From MED-G20 sp038108155 (lineage in GTDB: Bacteria > Bacteroidota > Bacteroidia > Flavobacteriales_D > Parvicellaceae), in assembly GCA_038108155.1 (NCBI GenBank), contig JAYNHP010000041.1, positions 1-15,880 of the forward strand: DNA of 15,880 bases, read 5' to 3'. A program made the position numbers and the translations under genes. Below, in pieces: positions 6,533 through 14,400 of this stretch; within the stretch, counting starts at the first letter, position 1, and every line of letters begins with the position of its first letter. The notes beneath the pieces were generated by a model. It was not told the origin of the DNA and did not search any database. It saw only the letters and a list, made by a program, of their open reading frames with translations.

Positions 6533-7996
6533 ATGGATTATCAAAAAATTAAAACATTAGCAGACCTTAAAAAAGCTAAATACAAACAAAGAAGCATTAA
6601 GGATGAATTAAGAGAAAACCTAATTTATAATATTAAAAATAAAATCAATGTTTTTCAAGGTATTCATGGCTACGAAAAAAGTGTTATTCCAGAACTAGAA
6701 CGCGCCATACTTTCTAGACACAATATTAATCTTCTTGGCCTAAGAGGACAAGCAAAGACAAGAATCGCACGTTTAATGGTAAATCTATTAGATGAATATA
6801 TTCCCTACATAGAAGGTTCAGAAATTTATGATGACCCAATCGCTCCTATATCTAGAGCATCTAAAGAGCTAACCAAAAAGTTGGGCGATGATACTCCAAT
6901 TTCATGGCTACATCGTTCTGAAAGATTTGCAGAAAAATTAGCTACGCCTGATGTTACAGTAGCAGATTTAATAGGAGATATTGATCCTATAAAAGCTGCT
7001 AATCTAAAGCTAAGCTATGCAGATGACCGAGTAATTCATTATGGTATGATACCAAGAGCAAATAGATGCATTTTTGTTATCAATGAATTACCAGATTTAC
7101 AAGCTAGAATACAAGTTTCATTATTCAATATTCTTCAAGAAGGGGATGTTCAAATTAGAGGATTTAAACTAAGGCTAGAGTTAGATATGCAATTTATTTT
7201 TACAGCCAATCCAGAAGATTATACCAACAGAGGTAGTATTGTAACTCCTCTAAAAGATAGAATAGGATCTCAGATTCTTACCCATTATCCAAAGGATATT
7301 GAAACAGCAAAAAAAATAACTAACCAGGAAATCAAAGCAACTTTAAGTCAAAAAGAAAATATTTATCTTCCTGCCTTAGCCGCAGACTTACTGGAAGAGA
7401 TTAGTTTTGAAGCTAGACAGAGTGAGTATATAGACGAAAAAAGTGGAGTTAGTGCTAGATTAAGTATTTCTGCTTTAGAAAATCTTTTAAGCAGTGCTGA
7501 ACAGCGTTTACTTAGAAATAACGAATCTAAAACCACAGTAAGATTATCAGACTTTTCAAGTATTATTCCAGCAATTACAGGAAAAGTAGAACTTGTTTAC
7601 GAAGGAGAACAAGAAGGTGCTGAATTTGTAGCAAATAAATTAATTGACAGCGCTATTAAAACTCTTTTTGAAAAGAATTTTCCTAAAATTGAAAAGTTGG
7701 AAAAACAAGGAGCCAATACGCCATATGATGACTTAGTAACTTGGTTTTTCAATGAGTCAAAATTTGAAATACTAAATGGAATTTCTGAAAAAGAATACCA
7801 AAAGAAACTTCTTTCGATTGAGCCTTTAAATAAACTTTTAAAAGAGTACCAACCGGAGGCTTTGAAAGAGGATATATATTTTTTAAATGAGTTTATTCTT
7901 TGGGGATTGGTTGAGTTCAAGAAACTAAGTAAAGTTGAATACTCGGAAGGAATTGAAATTCAAGATCCTTATGGAGACTATATAAAAAATATATAA
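6533..7996 (+). CDS. MoxR/magnesium-chelatase-like AAA+ ATPase
   Basis: The product has 487 residues, starting 3 nt after the VWA stop. Walker A is G69-LRGQAKT-76 (K75). The Walker B strand is CIFVINELPD, with Asn184-Glu185 where DE is usual. Sensor 1 is N226 in FTANPEDYTNRG. An arginine-finger candidate is R243 in TPLKDRIGSQ. The order, helix-2 type insert and KDR motif match the ChlI/MoxR branch. The C-terminal ~200 residues (lid plus extension) are acidic and helical. Its likely role is ATP-driven remodelling with the VWA partner. Proteins of this type are often labelled magnesium chelatase, but no porphyrin genes are nearby and chelation should not be assumed. From memory the INELPDL variant is shared by homologues in this phylum, so it is a family trait rather than damage. 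Confidence 0.85.
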   Translation: MDYQKIKTLADLKKAKYKQRSIKDELRENLIYNIKNKINVFQGIHGYEKSVIPELERAILSRHNINLLGLRGQAKTRIARLMVNLLDEYIPYIEGSEIYDDPIAPISRASKELTKKLGDDTPISWLHRSERFAEKLATPDVTVADLIGDIDPIKAANLKLSYADDRVIHYGMIPRANRCIFVINELPDLQARIQVSLFNILQEGDVQIRGFKLRLELDMQFIFTANPEDYTNRGSIVTPLKDRIGSQILTHYPKDIETAKKITNQEIKATLSQKENIYLPALAADLLEEISFEARQSEYIDEKSGVSARLSISALENLLSSAEQRLLRNNESKTTVRLSDFSSIIPAITGKVELVYEGEQEGAEFVANKLIDSAIKTLFEKNFPKIEKLEKQGANTPYDDLVTWFFNESKFEILNGISEKEYQKKLLSIEPLNKLLKEYQPEALKEDIYFLNEFILWGLVEFKKLSKVEYSEGIEIQDPYGDYIKNI

Positions 7997-8016
7997 ATTG
8001 GGGGATTGTTGAAATT

Positions 8017-9408
8017 TTGAATAAAAATAGTCTTCCAGAAAAAATTAAATCTAATTTCCAGTTTTCTTTTACAAAAGAACAAGAGAGAATAGTTCAAGAA
8101 GTTTCTGAATTTGTCAATTCGATAAGTACTCGTAATATATTCTTACTTAAAGGATATGCTGGCACAGGAAAAACAAGTTTAATTTCGTCGTTGGTCAATA
8201 GTCTTTCTTCTGTTGGAAAGAAGTCATCTCTCCTTGCTCCTACGGGAAGGGCGGCAAAGGTACTTTCTAAATATTCAAAAAAAAGTGCATCTACTATCCA
8301 CAGGAAAATCTACTGGATCAATAGTAACAAAAGTGGTAATACCTATATTAAGTTAAAAGAAAATACCCATTCCAATACCATTTTTATTGTAGATGAAGCA
8401 TCTATGATTCCAGAATCTTCCGACAAAGGGTTTGGAAACAGATCACTATTAGATGATTTAATTGAATATGTATATGACGGGATAGGATGCAAGCTTATTT
8501 TAATCGGTGACACAGCCCAATTGCCACCAGTAAATTTAGACATAAGTCCTGCTCTTAGTGAATCCTATTTAAATGAAAATTATTCTAAAGAAATTCTCTC
8601 CTTTAGTTTGAGTGAAGTTGTTAGACAAGAAAAGTCCTCTGCTATCTTATTGAATGCAACAAATATTAGACGCCAAATTTCAAACTCTATTTTTAAAATC
8701 CCAAAGTTCCAACTTAGTGAAGATGTTATTAGAATAGACTCTGGCGATGAACTGCAAGAATGTCTTGAGTCCAATTATAATAAAGGAGGCGTCCCTAACA
8801 CCATTGTTCTATGTAGGTCAAATAAAAGAGCAAATATTTACAACCAACAAATTCGATCAAGAATCAGATATTTGGAGGAGGAGATATCTACTGGAGATTT
8901 ATTAATGGTAGTAAGAAATAACTACTTCTGGCTAGGAGATAAAAACTCCTCACAGTTAATTGCCAACGGAGACATTATTGAGGTTCTTAGTGTTAATAAA
9001 ATTTTCACCAAATATGGTTTTAATTTTGCTGATGTCACTATTAGGCTAATTGATTTTTTGGAAGAAAAAGAAGTAGATGTACTAGTAATGTTAGATACTA
9101 TTAACCTAGAGACCTCATCTTTAAGTTATGAGGAATACCAAAAACTCTATCATGAGATTGGCAAGGAATACCAAGGAGATAGAAAGAAGATAAAGGAAGA
9201 TAAATTTTTAAATGCTTTACAGGTGAAGTTTTCTTATGCTATTACTTGTCATAAATCTCAAGGCGGGCAATGGGAAAATGTTTTTGTAGACCTTGGATAT
9301 TTTAAAAATGAAATGTTAGACCTTGGATATTTAAGATGGTTATATACTGCTATAACAAGAGCTTCTAAAAAACTATTCCTAATAAATTTTAAAAACGATT
9401 TTTTTTAG
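8017..9408 (+). CDS. RecD/Dda-like SF1B DNA helicase
   Basis: The product has 463 residues from TTG 8017; no ATG is available and the preceding stop at 7994-7996 limits the start. Helicase motifs in order are: Q-like FTKEQERIV (~18-26), motif I G46-YAGTGKTS-54 (K52), Ia APTGRAAKV, II V125-DEAS, III GDTAQLPPV, IV-like SEVVRQE, V/Va AITCHKSQGGQWENVFVDLG and VI YTAITRA (R448). This is the AAA_30 plus UvrD-C2 layout of RecD2 and T4 Dda, which move 5' to 3' on single-stranded DNA. It lacks the N-terminal extension of RecD2 (usually above 700 residues), so it is a compact Dda-size enzyme. It lies 20 nt after the AAA+ gene and 1 nt before the acyltransferase frame, which implies one transcript. No nuclease domain is present. 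Confidence 0.88.
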   Translation: MNKNSLPEKIKSNFQFSFTKEQERIVQEVSEFVNSISTRNIFLLKGYAGTGKTSLISSLVNSLSSVGKKSSLLAPTGRAAKVLSKYSKKSASTIHRKIYWINSNKSGNTYIKLKENTHSNTIFIVDEASMIPESSDKGFGNRSLLDDLIEYVYDGIGCKLILIGDTAQLPPVNLDISPALSESYLNENYSKEILSFSLSEVVRQEKSSAILLNATNIRRQISNSIFKIPKFQLSEDVIRIDSGDELQECLESNYNKGGVPNTIVLCRSNKRANIYNQQIRSRIRYLEEEISTGDLLMVVRNNYFWLGDKNSSQLIANGDIIEVLSVNKIFTKYGFNFADVTIRLIDFLEEKEVDVLVMLDTINLETSSLSYEEYQKLYHEIGKEYQGDRKKIKEDKFLNALQVKFSYAITCHKSQGGQWENVFVDLGYFKNEMLDLGYLRWLYTAITRASKKLFLINFKNDFF

Positions 9409-9409
9409 A

Positions 9410-10162
9410 TTGACAAGAAAGTTGGAAATAAATAGTTCTATAAATAAATTGAATAAAGAAAAATGGGATTCAAGATTTGGAAATACCAGTCCATTTTTGA
9501 AAACGAATTTTTTAAAAATTTTTGAAAAACATACCAAGATAAATAGTGTTATTCCCATGTATATAACAACCAAGAATGGAAATATTTATGGTCATTTAAT
9601 TAAAATTAATGGTAGCAAAATAGCCAATTACTTGACCAATAATAGAAAGATTAGATTTGAAAAAGTTCTTTTGAAAAAAATTAACTTTCAATTTTTCTGT
9701 TTTGGAAATACTTATCTATCTAATATCTCATCTTGTAACTTTGAAAATGAGGGGATTTCAGAACTAGAACTAGAAACTATTTTTAGCACACTCAAAGAAA
9801 AGTATAAAGTGAAATTTTTCTTGCTCCCAGATTATTTCTTAAAAAATATAAGCTATAAGAAGGGAAAAAAGACGAAACTATCTCCTTATTTTGAGATAGA
9901 TCCAGATATGGTTATAGAATTAAATGAGCAGTGGAATTCTTTTGAAGATTATAAGGTGGATGTTAGTTCTAAGTATAAAAAAAGAATTAGAAAAGTATAT
10001 AATCAAAGTAAGAATCTAGTGGTTAAAAAGATAGAAAAGAAAGACATAAAATCAATAGTCCCAAAACTACAAGCACTTTACAATAATGTGCATAATAAAT
10101 CGTCTTTTTCAGGACCTGCTTTAAATATTAGTTGTTACGAAGATTTATATAATTATTCTATT
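9410..10162 (+). CDS. FemAB/GNAT-like acyltransferase, N-terminal part (truncated by gap)
   Basis: The frame opens at TTG 9410, one base after the helicase stop, and 251 codons are readable before the N gap. The start begins MTRKLEINSS when TTG is read as Met; the first ATG is about 50 codons in and would cut the conserved N-terminal part. Features include FLKTNFLKIFEKH near the N-terminus, LPDYFL, and YKVDVSSKYKKRIRKVYN at ~183-200. The last of these resembles the lysine/arginine-rich helix in GNAT-fold acyltransferases of the FemAB/BioF2-like group in Bacteroidota. Such enzymes transfer acyl or aminoacyl groups to small molecules or cell-wall precursors; the substrate here is unknown. There is no signal peptide. 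The call is by resemblance only. Confidence 0.6.
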
Positions 10163-10262
10163 NNNNNNNNNNNNNNNNNNNNNNNNNNNNNNNNNNNNNN
10201 NNNNNNNNNNNNNNNNNNNNNNNNNNNNNNNNNNNNNNNNNNNNNNNNNNNNNNNNNNNNNN
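10163..10262. other. 100-N assembly gap
   Basis: This is the second run of exactly 100 N, so it is a placeholder and not a measured distance. It cuts the acyltransferase. It cannot be shown that the coding sequence to the right belongs to the same protein. Confidence 0.95.
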
Positions 10263-10263
10263 T

Positions 10264-10384
10264 AGAATCAAAAAGCGCAGTATATATTGATAATAAAATT
10301 TTAAGATTTATGCTATATCCAATTATAAAAAATCTTTCTCCAAAAAAATGGAGACAAAGAAATCCTTTTAAAAATAAAGATTGA
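10264..10384 (+). CDS. C-terminal coding fragment after the gap, probably the acyltransferase end
   Basis: An open frame leaves the gap (ESKSAVYIDNKILRF, then LSPKKWRQRNPFKNKD) and ends at TGA 10382-10384. The basic, helical tail fits the C-terminus of a FemAB/GNAT-like protein and the strand matches. The continuity across the gap with the 9410 gene is assumed, because the gap length is unknown. If the gap hides more than one gene, this is the end of a different protein. The stop overlaps the start of the next small reading frame. Confidence 0.45.
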
Positions 10385-10512
10385 AAAATATTGAAATCTC
10401 AGAATACAATTCCAAATACGACCAGTCGTTCTACGAATTAAACAAAAGTTGGATTGAGGAATTTTGGGTATTAGAAGAGTCTGATGTAAAAGACTTACTA
10501 AGGCTCTGTTGA
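10381..10512 (+). pseudogene. Truncated GNAT acetyltransferase (N-terminal 43 codons)
   Basis: TTG 10381 overlaps the previous TGA. The 43-residue product reads MKNIEISEYNSKYDQ, then FYELNKSWIEEFWVLEESD, then VKDLLRLC and TGA at 10510-10512. It matches the start of a common GNAT N-acetyltransferase type: a strand, a helix with F-x-x-L-N-x-x-W-I, and V-L-E-E-x-D. A full GNAT has about 150 residues, so the acetyl-CoA-binding strands and loop are all missing. The frame breaks after KDLL, and 5 nt later the stop codon of the convergent porP gene begins. The gene was cut by a deletion, an insertion that later left, or a faulty assembly join near the adjacent gap. Confidence 0.6.
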
Positions 10513-10517
10513 AGCAA

Positions 10518-11438
10518 TTATTCTTCAGATTTTTGTCTTTGAAATAAAATCCTAAATAGTAGTTCGTGAGAACCACCTGAATAAGAACTTAGATTTGAGG
10601 TTGTAAAGTCATAAGAGTATCCGAAAGAAATATAGTTTTTATAGGTATATCCAAATAACATAGAAAAAGCATCCCCGCTTCTGTAAGAAAATCCTGCCCA
10701 TGCAGATTCTTTCCAAGTAACTTTCGAGCCTAGCTCAATTTGCATTGGGACATTAGATACATATCTTAATAATAAATAGGGATCAGCTACTAAATCGTAA
10801 GGCAAAATAAAATCATATCCACCGTGAATAAAGTAATGATCTTCTAATTTATTTCCTGGACTAGGATCTTGAATATCATTAAATTTTATTTTATTCTGAA
10901 GTAAGTTTGGGGCTGCACCTCCAGCATGCCACTTATCCCCATAAAATAAAAACCCAAATTTAGCATCTGGCATTATAGAACGCATTACTGCCCCTGTGGT
11001 TGCAGGATCACCTGGTTCTGTAAAAGTTAGTTGGTGACCATCAATTTTCCATTCTATAAGTCCAGCACTTAAAGAAAGGGAAACCTTTATTTGTTCGTTT
11101 ATATTGGTGTGGTATGCATAGGATGCCTGAAAACCAGTTCTCCTAGTTGGCCCTACATTGTCAGTATATAAAAATGCACCAATCCCGTTTTTTAGATCAT
11201 TAGTTGGACCATTAATACTTAATGTATAAGTTCTTGGATAATCCTGTAATCCTACCCATTGGTACCTATGATTAGATGTTACACTATACAAATGATCCAT
11301 TCCTGCAAAAGCTGGATTCTGTGTGTATTTGTTCATAAAAAACTGAGAATAGACAGGAATTTGCTGTGCTACAAAAACTTCTGAGTTAATCGTAAAAAAC
11401 CCAAGCAAAATAATAATATGTTTTGAAAGTATTTTCAT
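10518..11438 (-). CDS. Type IX secretion system PorP/SprF-family membrane protein
   Basis: The product has 306 residues. ATG 11438 overlaps the adhesin stop by one base (TAATG). The signal peptide is MKILSKHIIILLGFFTINSEVFVAQ. The hallmark PorP/SprF start follows: QQIPVYSQFFMNKYTQNPAFAG, with YSQ and NPAFAG as key elements. The rest is alternating aromatic beta strands ending in an outer-membrane barrel-like region (FSMLFGYTYKNYISFGYSYDF). Family members are outer-membrane partners needed to secrete or anchor SprB-like type B substrates, as SprF is for SprB in gliding flavobacteria. Position directly behind a CHU_C-type adhesin makes it that adhesin's dedicated partner. Length is normal for the family. 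The gene symbol is left blank because many paralogues exist per genome. Confidence 0.92.
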   Translation of the reverse strand: MKILSKHIIILLGFFTINSEVFVAQQIPVYSQFFMNKYTQNPAFAGMDHLYSVTSNHRYQWVGLQDYPRTYTLSINGPTNDLKNGIGAFLYTDNVGPTRRTGFQASYAYHTNINEQIKVSLSLSAGLIEWKIDGHQLTFTEPGDPATTGAVMRSIMPDAKFGFLFYGDKWHAGGAAPNLLQNKIKFNDIQDPSPGNKLEDHYFIHGGYDFILPYDLVADPYLLLRYVSNVPMQIELGSKVTWKESAWAGFSYRSGDAFSMLFGYTYKNYISFGYSYDFTTSNLSSYSGGSHELLFRILFQRQKSEE

Positions 11439-14400
11439 TATCGAATTATTGTTATTGGACCAGTTATATTATTTTTTTGACCATCAAATCCGTCGTATTC
11501 AATAATAAAATAATAAGTGCCAACTGGTATTGGTTGGCTATTATTTCCATTCCCCATCCAGTTATCTCCTCCTACTTGATCTCTGTCGTAAACTAAAGAA
11601 CCCCATCTATTGTAAACTCTTACAGTAACATTTGTAAACTGCTCAGGGATTTCAATAATCCAACTATCATTTATACCATCGCCGTTAGGTGAAAATGCAG
11701 AAGGTACAACAACATCAGGTATTAAGTTTACATTTATTGTATCGCTATTTACACAACCATTAGAATCGGTTACAAAAACTATATAAATCTCACTGGAATT
11801 GACTTCTATTTCTGGATTCTCATTTATAGAATCAACTTCAGAATAAAAGTTAGTAAGAGGTGTCCAAATATAAGTTGAATTGAGTGGGCCTGTTGGATTT
11901 CCACCTAGATCAAATGATGACCCTAATGCTAAATCTACATCATTACCTGCATCTACTGTTGGAAGAGGAGCAACCGTTACCTTAATTGAATCTTGTACAG
12001 TACAGGTTTGCTCCGACACAACAAATACAAAATTATAAATTGTAGTAGCTGAATCATTAAAAGTATAATTAAGAGTACTGTTAGAACTTACACCTGTTCC
12101 TAACAAATTCCAAGATATTGATGGGTTGTTAGCTCCTGATGAAGTTCCTGTTAGGGATAAGCTATCTCCAAAGCAAACCAATGTGTCCTCTGGTCCAGCA
12201 TTTGCAATAATTTCCAACCCAGGTAGTAATATTACTGTGTCATTTGCAGTACAACCATTGGTATCCGTAACTAAGACATAATAAGTGCCTGAAAATAAAC
12301 TATCTATATCTTGGTTAGTAGATGAAAAAGTCCCTGACATATCTGACCAATTAAAGCTATATGGGCTTGTTCCGCCAGTTACATTTAGATTTATACTAGC
12401 ATCATTGGAAGAACTACAATATGGGTTAATAACACTTGATGTGTCTACTACAAAAGTATCTGGCTCAAATACAATTACACTATCTAAAATTGAGCAAAGA
12501 TTTTGATCTGTTACTGTCACTTGGTAAGTACCAGCTGCTATATTGGAAGCTGTATCTGTAGTCTGACCATCGCTCCATAAGTACGTATAAATTCCATTTC
12601 CTCCAGAAACTGCAACATATGCTGATCCATTAGTAGAGCCATTACAAAGCACGCTATCTTGTGAGGTAGTATCTACTGATAATGGTGCTGGCTCTAGTAC
12701 TGTTATGCTTGTATCAACCGAACAAAACATCTGATCGGTTATTGTCACTTGGTAGGTGCCAGCTATTAAGTTGGAAGCTGTATCTGTATCTTGACCATCA
12801 CTCCATAAGAATGTATAGCTTCCATTTCCTCCAGAAACTGCAACAAATGCTGCTCCATCATTGTCCGCACTACAGCTTACACTGTCTTGAGCAGTAGTGT
12901 CTACTACTAACAAATTAGGTTCTAATACTGTTGCATTAGTATCGATAAAACATCCATTTTCATCTGTTAGTCTAACAGTGTAAAAACCAGCCGCTAAAGC
13001 AATAGCAGTGTCAGTGGTCTGGTTAACTGCAGATGCGTCCCATAAATAAGAAATAAGTCCTGTTCCACCAGTTGCCCCAACATAAGCTGACCCATCATTT
13101 ACTCCAAAACATGAGACGCTATCTTGAGTTATAGTATCAACCACTATTTGGTCTGGCTCTAATACTGTTGTGTCTCGAGTTGCTATACATCCATTTTGGT
13201 CTGTTACAGTAACTGTGTAATTACCAACAGGAAGTCCGATAGCTGGGTTAGTGGTCTGTATCGGAGTTGTATTCCAACTGTATGTATTAATTCCATTTCC
13301 GCCAGTTATGGAGTTGGCGGTTGCAGTTCCATCTGAAGCTCCATTACAAGTGACACTATCCATACTCATAGAACCTATAACTAATAATGTTGGCTCGAGT
13401 ACAGTTATATCTGCACTATCCTTACATCCATTAAAATCTGTTACTACTACTCTGTAAGTGTTTGCTAACAGGTTAAAGGCTGTATCTGTTGTCTGTGCAC
13501 CAGCAAAAAAGTCCCACTGAGGACTAAATGGAGCTGTTCCACCAGTTACTTCGACATATGCTTTTCCATCATTTGCTCCAAAACAAGAAACACTGTCTTG
13601 TCCTGGTACTATAGATAATGTAATAGGTTCTTCAACAGTTACTGTAGTGTCGTTGAAACAGCCTTTCACGTCTGTTACAGTAACAGTATAGTTACCTGCA
13701 CCTAAATTATAAGCAGTATCGGTCGTCTGATTTGCCGCCAAGGCATCCCATAAATATGTATAATTACCATTAGCACCTGTGGCAACTACAGAGGCAGAAC
13801 CATCAAAAAGACCATTACAGGAAACTGAATCAAAAGAGCTCGTTATAAAAATAGCTCCTGGATCAAATACAGTGTCAGAGTGAATTGTTATACAGCCATT
13901 TGTAGAGTCAGTAACATAAGCTATATAAATTCCTGCAGATAAAGTTGTTAAAGTATCATTGTCTGGTCCATCAGGGTCTCCAGCTCCAATTAGACCATCT
14001 ATATCCCAATCAACTCCATACGAAGTTCCTGATAATCCACTTACAGATAAATATATTTCTCCGTCAGAATCGTCCTTACAGGTTATATTAATTGTCGAAT
14101 CAGTTACAATTGGTGAATTTACATTACTTATTGTAATTATTTTATTATTGGTACACGAACTATCATCTGTAACTGTAATTTGGTAAGTCCCTGCGCCAAT
14201 TCCTGTTAATGAAGCATTTGTTCCTACTGCTAATGCTCCAGTTGTCAAATTATCCCAATTGTAAATATAATCAGTTGTAATAGTTCCCCCTAAAACATTA
14301 GTAATTATACTTCCATCTAATGAATTACATGATGGAGAAACAAGAGAGTCTGAAATTGAAATAGAATCTGGTTGCTGAACGGTAATTGAATCATTTATTA

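Noticed and set aside
7597..7920. 107-codon minus-strand open frame inside the AAA+ gene
   Set aside because: It lies fully within a well-supported conserved gene on the other strand and shows no protein features of its own.
6533..7996. Naming the AAA+ gene as a true magnesium chelatase subunit
   Set aside because: No porphyrin or chlorophyll genes are present; the MoxR/VWA pairing is a broader class, so only the general call is made.
10313..10576. 87-codon minus-strand open frame spanning the porP 3' end
   Set aside because: It overlaps the porP C-terminus in another frame and opposes the GNAT-like coding sequence; composition looks like a shadow.
12285..14186. Plus-strand open frames of 68-75 codons inside the adhesin
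   Set aside because: They are antisense shadows of the repetitive adhesin with no start signals or recognisable domains.
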